From Ruminococcus flavefaciens (GTDB taxonomy: Bacteria > Bacillota > Clostridia > Oscillospirales > Ruminococcaceae), in assembly GCA_902796705.1 (NCBI GenBank), contig CADBQF010000196.1:1-5788 (forward strand): 5,788 bases of DNA, in the 5' to 3' direction. Of the stretch, positions 1-5,767 are shown one piece after another (the stretch's first letter is position 1; each line of letters starts with the position of its first letter). The notes beneath the pieces are model-generated. The model searched no databases and was not told the DNA's origin. It saw only the letters and a program-made list of their open reading frames with translations. The position numbers and the translations under genes are program-made.

Positions 1-1191
1 GGCATCTCCGACATCTATGCCCTTATGGTAGTCGAGCGACCTTGAACCGAAGTAGCTTGAGATGAAGTAATATCCCGGTACTGGCCACACGAATCCGGAA
101 GCAGACGGTGCGGGGATAGATATTTCTTCTGTCTGTCCTGAGTCGCTGCTTTCTTCTGTAGTATCTGTTTCTTCCTCGTAAGAGCTTTCAGAGGAGGCAT
201 CGTCATTCTGCTGCTGTTCCTGCTGGGCTGAATTCTGTTCAGCTTCAGCCTGCTGCTGAGCGGCAATGCGTTCAGCCTCCGCTTTTTCTTCGGCAGCACG
301 TCTTTCAGCTTCACGCTGTTCTTCGAGGATACGACGCTGTTCTTCTTCGTAACGCTGCTGAGCTAACTCGGCATTGCGTTTTATCTCAGCCTGCATCTCT
401 TCCTCCTCTTTCTGGAGCTGGAGGTTGAGCTGTTCTTTTTCTTCCTTGCTGAGCTGTATCATTTCCTGCTGAGCTTTGATATTTTCGATTATAGCAGTAG
501 TCTTAGCCATTTTCTGGTTAAGTGTGAGGATATCATCAGCTTTCTCGTCTTTCTTGTTCTGCTGATCTTTGAGCTGGGCTTCGAGAGCAGCACGTTCTGT
601 GTTCAGATCCTTCTTTGTCTTGTCGAGCTGATCGATCTGGCCGAGCAGGGTAGTGATGAGTTCTTCATCATATTCAGCCATGCGGTTGACCATTTCGACT
701 CTGGACATCATGTCATAGAAACTTGCAGAACCGAGGATGATAGAAGCAAGATTATCATTGCCTGAGATATACATATCGCAGAGCCTCTCCTTGAAGAGTT
801 CGATATTCTTTTCGATCTCCTGCTGCTGGATCTCGATGTCCCTGTCAAGACGTTCGATATTCTGTTCTGTTAGTTCGATCTCGCTTCCGAGCTTGTCGAT
901 CTCCTCATTGAGAAGAACGATATTGTTCTGTATCAGTGCTATCTGCTGAGCGAGATTATCCTGATATTCCTGCTCGTTCTGCTTGTCGCCTTCGAGAGAA
1001 CTGATCATAGCTTCATATTCAGCTATTTTTTCGTTGTTCTGGTCACGTTCCTGCTGTATCTCAGCGATAGTTCTTGCCGATACATCAGGAGAATTGCCTG
1101 TAAAATTCGGGAATGCCGTTATGAGCCCTGCGGAGATAGCCGCACACATCATAAAGGCAAGGAGTTTTTTTGCTATGATTAATCTGTTCAT
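1..1191 (-). CDS. Second EnvC-like coiled-coil M23 (LytM) peptidase, partial (C-terminus off the window)
   Basis: The frame is open from ATG at 1191 to the window edge, giving 397 residues without a stop. Residues 1-27 form a basic-hydrophobic signal peptide or membrane anchor (starts MNRLIIAKKLLAFMM) with no lipobox. Residues about 39-285 are a long Gln/Glu/Lys-rich coiled coil including the conserved stretch LGSASFYDMMSRVEMVNRMA. Residues about 285-360 are a low-complexity linker, first Glu/Ala/Arg/Gln-rich, then Ser/Thr/Asp/Glu-rich. The M23 domain begins at SGFVWPVPG (365-373). The first zinc motif HKGID is present (H389, D393); the HxH motif would lie beyond the edge. It is a clear paralog of the gene just upstream (same order, same N-terminal pattern MN[KR]L, same DVSA[RK]TIAEIQ) but has a linker about 68 residues longer. 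Expected role: extracellular peptidoglycan hydrolase or hydrolase activator controlled by FtsEX (inference from family and position). An in-frame TGA at 1195-1197 fixes ATG 1191 as the earliest ATG start, and alignment with the paralog supports it. Confidence 0.93.
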   Translation of the reverse strand, partial: MNRLIIAKKLLAFMMCAAISAGLITAFPNFTGNSPDVSARTIAEIQQERDQNNEKIAEYEAMISSLEGDKQNEQEYQDNLAQQIALIQNNIVLLNEEIDKLGSEIELTEQNIERLDRDIEIQQQEIEKNIELFKERLCDMYISGNDNLASIILGSASFYDMMSRVEMVNRMAEYDEELITTLLGQIDQLDKTKKDLNTERAALEAQLKDQQNKKDEKADDILTLNQKMAKTTAIIENIKAQQEMIQLSKEEKEQLNLQLQKEEEEMQAEIKRNAELAQQRYEEEQRRILEEQREAERRAAEEKAEAERIAAQQQAEAEQNSAQQEQQQNDDASSESSYEEETDTTEESSDSGQTEEISIPAPSASGFVWPVPGYYFISSYFGSRSLDYHKGIDVGDA

Positions 1192-1194
1192 TAT

Positions 1195-1224
1195 TCAGCA
1201 GCCGTGCAGATGAGACATCGGCAC
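1195..1224 (-). other. Possible 9-codon mini-ORF in the leader of the second M23 gene
   Basis: GTG at 1222-1224, placed 6 nt after a perfect AGGAGG, reads MPMSHLHGC and stops at TGA 1195-1197. It is in the same frame as the downstream gene and separated from that gene's ATG by one codon (ATA). An internal ATG at 1216-1218 gives the shorter MSHLHGC. It could be a real leader peptide acting by termination-reinitiation, or an accident of the hairpin sequence that occupies the same bases. Translation is not shown by sequence alone. Confidence 0.2.
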
Positions 1225-1227
1225 AGC
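1201..1227 (-). other. RNA hairpin between SD and start codon of the second M23 gene
   Basis: In the minus-strand transcript, GCUGUGC (1227-1221) pairs with GCACGGC (1207-1201), 7 pairs including one G-U. One C/U mismatch (1220/1208) follows, then GAUG (1219-1216) pairs with CAUC (1212-1209) around a UCU loop. The G-U pair would be a C/A mismatch on the other strand, so the structure favours the mRNA sense. It starts 3 nt after AGGAGG and ends 9 nt before ATG 1191. There is no U-run after it, so it is not a terminator. Confidence 0.6.
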
Positions 1228-1230
1228 AAG

Positions 1231-1238
1231 CCTCCTTT
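1231..1238 (-). promoter_or_regulatory. Strong but distant SD (AAAGGAGG) of the second M23 gene
   Basis: AAAGGAGG is an excellent anti-SD match, but its last base is 39 nt from ATG 1191, far beyond normal spacing. No in-frame start without a stop lies at the right distance. Subtracting the 27-nt hairpin at 1201-1227 gives an effective spacing of about 12 nt. Linearly it is well placed (6 nt) only for the mini-ORF GTG at 1222-1224. Confidence 0.6.
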
Positions 1239-1257
1239 CTGAAAAAACGTTTCATAG

Positions 1258-2565
1258 TTATGGAGAAACATAGTCGATCGGATCGACAGGTACACCATCG
1301 ACTCTCACCTCAAAGTGGAGATGAGGCCCTGTTGACCAGCCTGTTGAACCGATAAGGCCTATCGGCTGTCCCTGCTCGACATAATCGCCCGTCTGTACCG
1401 AGGCATAGGCGAGATGACCATAGAGCGTCGAGTAAGTGCCGTCGTGTGAAATGATGACATAATTGCCGTATCCGCCGCCGCATCCGCAGGAATCCTCCTT
1501 GCCGTAATCGTGCGTGCATTCGTTGCAGGCATAAGCAACGATGCCTGAACGGGCAGCAACGGCAGTTCCTCCTGAGATACCGGAATCACCGACATCTATG
1601 CCATTGTGGTCAGTTCCCCAGCGTGGGCCGTAGAAACTGGATATATAAAAGAAACCGGGTGCAGGCCACAGAAAACCTGATTCTGACGGCTGACCGAGTT
1701 CGAGGCGTTTCTTCATCTCTTCCTCGTAGCGTCGCTGGGCTTCTTCTGCCTGTCTGCGGATCTCTTCCTGAATAGCTTTTTCCTCACGTTCAAGCTCCTC
1801 ATTTATCTTCTGGATATCTTCCTTTGACTTCTGGAGCTGTTCCTGTTCGAGGCGTATTTTTTCGAGCATCTCGTCAGTCTTCATCATTTTCTGGCTGAGC
1901 TGAGCGAGTTCCTCGTCCTTAGCGGCTTTTTTCTCTTCCTGTTCACGCAGTCTGGAATCAAGGGTATTCTTTTCGGTCTGGAGATCGGCTTTTGCCTTTT
2001 CGAGACCGTCAATGTCTTCCAGCACAGAATCTATGAGCTGATCGTTATATTCAGCCATGCGGTTGACGAGCTGGACTCTTGTCACGAGGTCATAGAAATT
2101 CGTAGAGCCGAGTATCACCGAGAGCATATCGTCGTTGCTCGACATATACATGGCACACAGTCTTCTTTTGAATGATTCTATGCTCTCATCGACTTCATTC
2201 TGCTTGTCGGTGATCTCCTGATCGAGAGACTTGATATTCTCCTCGGTGAAGATTATCTCCTCATTGAGCTTATCGAGTTCGCCGTTCATGAGAGTGATAT
2301 TTTCCTGCATCAGGCTTATCTGGCCGCTGAGGGCTTCCTGATATTCGATCTGCTTTTCTTCGTCGTCTTCGAGGAGCTTCATCTGATCTTCGTACTCGGA
2401 GATCTTCTTCTCGTTTTCCTGACGTTCTTCCTGTATCTCAGCGATCGTTTTTGCAGAAACATCTCTGCACGGAGACGACGGTCTGCAATAGACTATCGCT
2501 CCGGCAGAGACAGCTCCGCAAAGAATATAAGAGAGTATTGTTTTTACTGATAAAAGCTTATTCAT
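1258..2565 (-). CDS. EnvC-like coiled-coil protein with complete M23 (LytM) metallopeptidase domain
   Basis: 435 residues. Residues 1-27 are a signal peptide or N-terminal anchor without a lipobox. Residues about 38-285 are a long Glu/Gln/Lys-rich coiled coil with a central LGSTNFYDLVTRVQLVNRMA segment, matching the family's bent coiled-coil hairpin. The short linker about 284-295 leads into the M23 domain (296-435). Zinc ligands expected for M23 are present: H320 and D324 in HNGID, and H417 in HLH (415-417); H384 in YGHL and H415 are the likely catalytic histidines. It therefore looks enzymatically competent, unlike E. coli EnvC, whose LytM domain lost its zinc site. An insertion at 346-366 holds C347, C350, H352, C360 and C362. 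It follows ftsX by 13 nt with no SD in the gap, so translation is probably coupled to ftsX. Expected role: extracellular peptidoglycan endopeptidase acting with FtsEX in cell division or elongation (inference from family and neighbours). Confidence 0.95.
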   Translation of the reverse strand: MNKLLSVKTILSYILCGAVSAGAIVYCRPSSPCRDVSAKTIAEIQEERQENEKKISEYEDQMKLLEDDEEKQIEYQEALSGQISLMQENITLMNGELDKLNEEIIFTEENIKSLDQEITDKQNEVDESIESFKRRLCAMYMSSNDDMLSVILGSTNFYDLVTRVQLVNRMAEYNDQLIDSVLEDIDGLEKAKADLQTEKNTLDSRLREQEEKKAAKDEELAQLSQKMMKTDEMLEKIRLEQEQLQKSKEDIQKINEELEREEKAIQEEIRRQAEEAQRRYEEEMKKRLELGQPSESGFLWPAPGFFYISSFYGPRWGTDHNGIDVGDSGISGGTAVAARSGIVAYACNECTHDYGKEDSCGCGGGYGNYVIISHDGTYSTLYGHLAYASVQTGDYVEQGQPIGLIGSTGWSTGPHLHFEVRVDGVPVDPIDYVSP

Positions 2566-2572
2566 TATAAAT

Positions 2573-2587
2573 GACGTATCATACGTC
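2573..2587 (-). repeat. Perfect palindrome over the ftsX stop codon
   Basis: GACGTAT-C-ATACGTC is a perfect inverted repeat with 7-bp arms and a 1-bp centre. In the transcript it can fold as a 6-bp stem (GACGUA/UACGUC) with the ftsX stop UGA as loop. It ends 7 nt before the ATG of the first M23 gene. There is no U-run, so it is not a terminator. It could be a coupling or mRNA-processing element, or a protein-binding dyad. Confidence 0.45.
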
Positions 2588-3487
2588 GATGTGTCTGCGT
2601 GTGCTTATTACGCTTCCTATAGCACCGATAAGCGAACCGGCTGCGAGATAGCAGGCGATAAGGGGCAGTCTGACATCTTCAAAGGGAATGATATTGCCTA
2701 TGCCGAATGCGTTCATCAAAGCTCCTCTTTCGGTGAGTATCTTGTATACAGCGTTGTATACCGACATCGTGATGAAGAAAGCTCCTGTACCGGCAAAGAG
2801 ACCTGTTACCATACCTTCCACGAAGAAAGGCATACGTATGAAGGAATTCGTAGCACCGACATACTTCATGATCTGTATCTCTTCACGTCTTGCATAGACA
2901 CTGGCTTTGTTTGTATTTGAGATCATTATCATAGATACCACAGCGAGTGCAACGATTATAGCACCGGCTATGAGCGATACGACCTGACGCAGTTCTCTGA
3001 GGAACTCTGCCACCTTAGGCGATGACTGAGCGTCCTGAACATTGGTTATCTGAGCGATGCGTGCTGTCGTCTCTTCTATTATGTCATTATCCTTTACAGT
3101 TATACTGAATCCGTCAGGCATGAAGTCATATCCGTCGATATAATTGAAGATAGCTCTTCCCTTGCTTGCGATCTGGTTCTGCATACGTTCGAGAGCCTGC
3201 TGCTTTGAGATGAACACGACTTTATCCACATTATCGATAAGGCGAAGTTCGTTTTCGACTTCCGTGACTCTCTCCTGCGGAGTATCGATATCGAGATAGA
3301 CCGCTATCTCGTTTTTATCGCTCAGACCGAGGATCATGGAGTTGATATTTATATAGAAAAGGCCTGCAACTCCGACGAGGAGGAGCGATATAAGGAGAAC
3401 GCAGAATGTAGCAAAAGCCATCATCTTGTTCTTCCAGATATTTTCGACACCCTGATTTACAAGGTATTTGATACCGCTTATTTTCAC
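2579..3487 (-). CDS. ftsX: Cell division ABC-type membrane protein FtsX
   Basis: 302 residues, normal family length. It has a short cytoplasmic N-terminus, TM1 about 22-46, an extracellular domain about 50-165, TM2 about 167-191, TM3 about 222-245 and TM4 about 272-295. The cytoplasmic segment REEIQIMKYVGATNSFIRMP (201-220) is the typical FtsX/MacB-type sequence following TM2. FtsX partners the FtsE ATPase and, in studied species, uses its large extracellular loop to bind a coiled-coil hydrolase or activator; two such proteins are encoded directly downstream. The start is GTG at 3485-3487, overlapping the ftsE stop in GTGA. A GGAGG lies 9 nt upstream, inside the end of ftsE. This tight overlap indicates translational coupling and matched production of the two subunits. 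Confidence 0.97.
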   Translation of the reverse strand: MKISGIKYLVNQGVENIWKNKMMAFATFCVLLISLLLVGVAGLFYININSMILGLSDKNEIAVYLDIDTPQERVTEVENELRLIDNVDKVVFISKQQALERMQNQIASKGRAIFNYIDGYDFMPDGFSITVKDNDIIEETTARIAQITNVQDAQSSPKVAEFLRELRQVVSLIAGAIIVALAVVSMIMISNTNKASVYARREEIQIMKYVGATNSFIRMPFFVEGMVTGLFAGTGAFFITMSVYNAVYKILTERGALMNAFGIGNIIPFEDVRLPLIACYLAAGSLIGAIGSVISTRRHIDV

Positions 3488-4479
3488 TTATTGACACCTC
3501 CGTCATCATCATCTGCTTCAGCGGGGGCAGTCTCATCGGAAGCGTTATCCGGAACATCAGCCGGGGCAGCTTCGTCAGCATCCGTTTCTGCGGCAGCAGC
3601 TTCTGCTTCGATAGCAGCGATAAGCTCGTCATTGGCGTTCTTTTCTGCAATTGAAGCGAGAAGTTCATCGGCAGACATCTGGTCTGCCGGAAATTCTACA
3701 TCGGAAAACTCATCGTCATAAGGACCTTGTTCTTCGGCAAGGCCGGCGGTGATAGCCGTTTCAGCCGGCGGAGCGAGTTCAGCCTCATACTCAGCGAGTT
3801 CATCGTTGAGTCCCATGATGACTTCATCGAATACTATCTCACCGTCGGTGATATTGATTATACGTCCGCCGAAGTGACGTACAAGGTCATGTTCGTGAGT
3901 TACCATCAGTATCGTAGTACCCTGATCGTTTATTCCCTTGAGGAGTTCAACGATCTCGTATGAAAGTTCCGGATCGATGTTGCCCGTCGGCTCGTCGGCG
4001 ATTATGAGCTGCGGATCGTTCACCAACGCTCTTGCGATAGCGACACGCTGCTTCTCACCGCCGGAGAGTTCGTCCGGATACGAGTCAGCCTTTCCGTTAA
4101 GACCAACAAGGCTTATAACGTAGGGGACTCTCTTGCGGATATACTTCGGGGGAGCATCGATAACACGGAGTACGAATGCGATATTTTCATATACAGTCAT
4201 GGACGGTATAAGCCGGAAGTCCTGGAATACGAATCCGAGTGTTCTGCGGAATTCAGGTATCTTCCGTTTGCGGAGCTTGTTGAGGTTATAGCCGTTTACG
4301 GTAACAGTACCGCTCGTAGCGTCTATTTCCTTCAGAAGCAGCTTTATCATGGTACTTTTTCCTGCACCCGATGAACCTACAACGAAGGCGAAGTCGCCGT
4401 CGTTTATCTTCAGGCTGACGTTGTTGAGAGCGTCAACACCGCTTGAATAGGTAACGGATACGTTTTTAAGTTCTACCAA
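3484..4479 (-). CDS. ftsE: Cell division ATP-binding protein FtsE with long acidic C-terminal tail
   Basis: 331 residues; ordinary FtsE is about 220-230. The ABC core occupies about 1-222: Walker A GSSGAGKST (35-43), Q-loop Q86, signature LSGGE (138-142), Walker B LIIADEP (158-164), D-loop GNID (166-169) and H-loop H195. All catalytic motifs are intact. The remaining residues, about 226-331, are rich in Glu, Asp and Ala, with three DEL-containing helical-looking segments (DELAEYEAELA at 226, DELLASI at 271, DELIAAI at 284), ending in a DDDD run and GGVNK. FtsE hydrolyses ATP in the cytoplasm and drives FtsX to control wall hydrolases at the septum or side wall. The start is TTG: an in-frame TAA at 4495-4497 excludes an earlier start, and the first in-frame ATG (M44) would cut off Walker A. 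The tail's function is unknown; it is read in the same frame with no break, and ends exactly at the ftsX start. Confidence 0.97.
   Translation of the reverse strand: MVELKNVSVTYSSGVDALNNVSLKINDGDFAFVVGSSGAGKSTMIKLLLKEIDATSGTVTVNGYNLNKLRKRKIPEFRRTLGFVFQDFRLIPSMTVYENIAFVLRVIDAPPKYIRKRVPYVISLVGLNGKADSYPDELSGGEKQRVAIARALVNDPQLIIADEPTGNIDPELSYEIVELLKGINDQGTTILMVTHEHDLVRHFGGRIINITDGEIVFDEVIMGLNDELAEYEAELAPPAETAITAGLAEEQGPYDDEFSDVEFPADQMSADELLASIAEKNANDELIAAIEAEAAAAETDADEAAPADVPDNASDETAPAEADDDDGGVNK
3497..3501 (-). promoter_or_regulatory. SD for ftsX, inside ftsE
   Basis: GGAGG ends 9 nt before the GTG at 3487 and supports GTG as the ftsX start, with the SD embedded in the last codons of ftsE. Confidence 0.85.
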
Positions 4480-4486
4480 TAAATTA

Positions 4487-4496
4487 CACCTACCTT
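4487..4496 (-). promoter_or_regulatory. SD for ftsE (decides TTG start)
   Basis: AAGGTAGGTG contains AGGTG, which ends 7 nt before TTG 4479. Together with the in-frame TAA at 4495-4497 this fixes the non-ATG start. Confidence 0.75.
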
Positions 4497-4513
4497 AAAT
4501 TGTACGTGGAGGA

Positions 4514-4529
4514 CTGAGCTGTACCTCAG
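4514..4529 (-). other. Small hairpin at the end of the regulator gene
   Basis: CTGAG-GTACAG-CTCAG forms a 5-bp stem that includes the regulator's stop codon (TGA at 4526-4528). No U-run follows, so it does not look like a Rho-independent terminator. The 46-nt gap to ftsE is otherwise occupied only by the ftsE SD, which suggests read-through from the regulator. Confidence 0.3.
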
Positions 4530-5611
4530 AACTTCACGGGATTTGCAGACAGGTATTTCTTTACCATGAGAGCGATCTTGAAAATGATAGCGTGGTCGAA
4601 CTCACGGAGGTCAAGACCTGTAAGCTTCTTGATCTTTTCGAGTCTGTATACGAGTGTGTTTCTGTGTACGAAGAGCTTTCTCGAAGTTTCTGACACGTTG
4701 AGGTTGTTCTCGAAGAATCTCTGGATAGTGAAGAGCGTTTCATGATCGAGCGACTCGATGCTTCCCACTTTGAATACCTCATGGAGGAAAGTCTCACAGA
4801 GAGTTGTGGGGAGGTGATAGATAAGACGGGCGATTCCGAGGTTGTCGTAGCTTACGATGACTTTATCGGTATCGAATACCTTACCTACTTCGAGAGCCAT
4901 CTGAGCTTCCTTGAAGGAACGGGCGAGATCCTTTACACCTACAACTGTAGTACCGATACCAACGTTGACTCTTGTGTAGAATTCCGAGCTGAGTGTATCG
5001 GAAATGGAACGGGCGAGTTTTTCCAAATCCGAAGAGTCAACCGTCTCCTTGATCTCCTTGACCAGAACAATGTCTGTTTCCGTAATATTGAAAACGAAAT
5101 CCTTGTTTTTATCGGGGAACAGGTTCTGTATAACATCGTAAGCGGAAATATCATTGGCGGAAACTATCCTTATAAGGAATACCACCGAGCTTATCTCGGC
5201 ATTGAAGTGGAGTTCCCTTGCCTTGATAACGATGTCCCCGGGGAGTATATTGTCAAGGACTACGTTTTTGATAAAGTTATTTCTGTCGTACTTTTCATCG
5301 TAGTACTGCTTTATATTTGCAAGGCTTATTGCCATAATGCTTGCGTTTTTAGCGGCATTGTCGTCAACGCCTTCAACGAACACTGCGTATTCGGGCTTCA
5401 CCCTTGAACCGAAGGGTTTGTAGGTATAACCGTCCCTTATGAATATATCATGGGAGTCGCTGAGGTCTAAGGACACGAACTCGTTGGTAGTACCCACTTT
5501 TGTAAGATCGCTGCAGGCTATTATTGTGGCGGTTTCATCAACAACGCCGATTACAGCGTTTACAGCATCTTTCATCTGCTGAACAAGACCTTGAAATAAT
5601 CTGTTGGACAT
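4526..5611 (-). CDS. PucR/CdaR-family transcriptional regulator (C-terminal HTH)
   Basis: 361 residues. The N-terminal part (about 5-105) resembles the CdaR-type sensor domain (VIGVVDETATIIACSD near 20-35, then EGVDDNAAKNASIMAISLAN near 80-99), joined by YDEKYDRNNFIKNVVLDNIL to a middle domain (about 125-260) like the degenerate GGDEF-type domain of this family. The C-terminus (about 288-355) is the PucR-type helix-turn-helix: NVSETSRKLFVHRNTLVYRL at 304-323 followed by the characteristic TGLDLREFDHAIIFKIAL. It is a cytoplasmic DNA-binding protein; family members sense small molecules such as sugar diacids or purine breakdown products, but the ligand here cannot be read from sequence. ATG 5611 has GAAAGGA 9 nt upstream. 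It is first in the probable operon with ftsEX, so it may regulate this operon, itself or distant genes. Confidence 0.92.
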   Translation of the reverse strand: MSNRLFQGLVQQMKDAVNAVIGVVDETATIIACSDLTKVGTTNEFVSLDLSDSHDIFIRDGYTYKPFGSRVKPEYAVFVEGVDDNAAKNASIMAISLANIKQYYDEKYDRNNFIKNVVLDNILPGDIVIKARELHFNAEISSVVFLIRIVSANDISAYDVIQNLFPDKNKDFVFNITETDIVLVKEIKETVDSSDLEKLARSISDTLSSEFYTRVNVGIGTTVVGVKDLARSFKEAQMALEVGKVFDTDKVIVSYDNLGIARLIYHLPTTLCETFLHEVFKVGSIESLDHETLFTIQRFFENNLNVSETSRKLFVHRNTLVYRLEKIKKLTGLDLREFDHAIIFKIALMVKKYLSANPVKF

Positions 5612-5620
5612 AATCAGGAT

Positions 5621-5627
5621 TCCTTTC
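5621..5627 (-). promoter_or_regulatory. SD for the PucR/CdaR-type regulator
   Basis: GAAAGGA ends 9 nt before ATG 5611. Its first base is also the last base of the upstream ORF's TAG, so a ribosome finishing the upstream ORF would cover this site. Confidence 0.7.
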
Positions 5628-5686
5628 TATTCTTTTATCTTTTTAATGGTAAACGAGCACGTTAAAACAATAAGCACAAATCTCAT
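5627..5686 (-). CDS. Possible upstream ORF or leader peptide, 19 residues
   Basis: ATG 5684-5686 starts MRFVLIVLTCSFTIKKIKE and ends at TAG 5627-5629. It follows an eight-base anti-SD match AAGGTGAT (5689-5696), placed about 18 nt after the predicted transcription start. The peptide has a hydrophobic first half (FVLIVL) and a basic end (KKIKE). Its stop touches the SD of the regulator, which suggests translational coupling or leader control. It is too short for coding statistics, and no known leader family is recognised. Alternatively it is a chance ORF in an AT-rich leader. Confidence 0.4.
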   Translation of the reverse strand: MRFVLIVLTCSFTIKKIKE

Positions 5687-5688
5687 TT

Positions 5689-5696
5689 ATCACCTT
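5689..5696 (-). promoter_or_regulatory. SD for the upstream ORF
   Basis: AAGGTGAT is an excellent anti-SD match, with its AGG core 6 nt before ATG 5686. No other start codon is served by it; the regulator ATG is about 77 nt away. This is the main reason to take the upstream ORF seriously. Confidence 0.5.
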
Positions 5697-5710
5697 AAAT
5701 AGCCTTGCCG

Positions 5711-5739
5711 ATTGTATGGCATTTGCAATCTCTTGTCAA
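5711..5739 (-). promoter_or_regulatory. Near-consensus sigma-A promoter of the regulator-ftsEX-M23 operon
   Basis: TTGACA (5739-5734) and TACAAT (5716-5711) are separated by exactly 17 bp. The predicted start is near 5704, giving a leader of about 92 nt before ATG 5611. A- and T-tracts upstream (about 5745-5788) resemble an UP element. No other comparable promoter was seen in the window, so it probably drives all the genes. Confidence 0.85.
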
Positions 5740-5767
5740 GGGTATCCAAAAAACTTTTTCTCGAAAA

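Noticed and set aside
1085..1255. 56-residue minus-strand frame starting MKRFFRKEACC just after the first M23 gene
   Set aside because: It overlaps the second M23 gene in another frame, lacks an SD before its ATG, and its sequence beyond the gap is a frame shadow of the M23 N-terminus.
1235..1255. TGAAA-CGTTT-TTTCA stem after the first M23 gene as a terminator
   Set aside because: Only 5 AT-rich pairs with no following U-run, and it is followed at once by an SD.
2485..2565. Lipoprotein signal for the M23 proteins
   Set aside because: Cysteines occur in the N-terminal hydrophobic segments, but the preceding residues (YIL, IVY) do not fit a lipobox.
2591..2920. 109-residue open frame on the plus strand
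   Set aside because: Antisense to the C-terminal half of ftsX; composition is that of a reversed membrane-protein gene and no signal supports it.
4584..4614. Possible internal ftsE promoter on the minus strand (TTGACC, 19 bp, TATCAT)
   Set aside because: The spacing of 19 bp is poor, and it sits in the conserved HTH-coding region of the regulator, where the bases are explained by the protein.
4742..5407. 221-residue open frame on the plus strand
   Set aside because: It lies entirely antisense to the well-supported PucR/CdaR-type regulator, has no SD or domain I recognise, and reads like a frame shadow.
5641..5667. Leader dyad TTTTAA...TTAAAA with an inner AACG-AGCA-CGTT stem
   Set aside because: Both stems are short and AT-rich, they share bases so only one can form, and there is no U-run or known riboswitch pattern.
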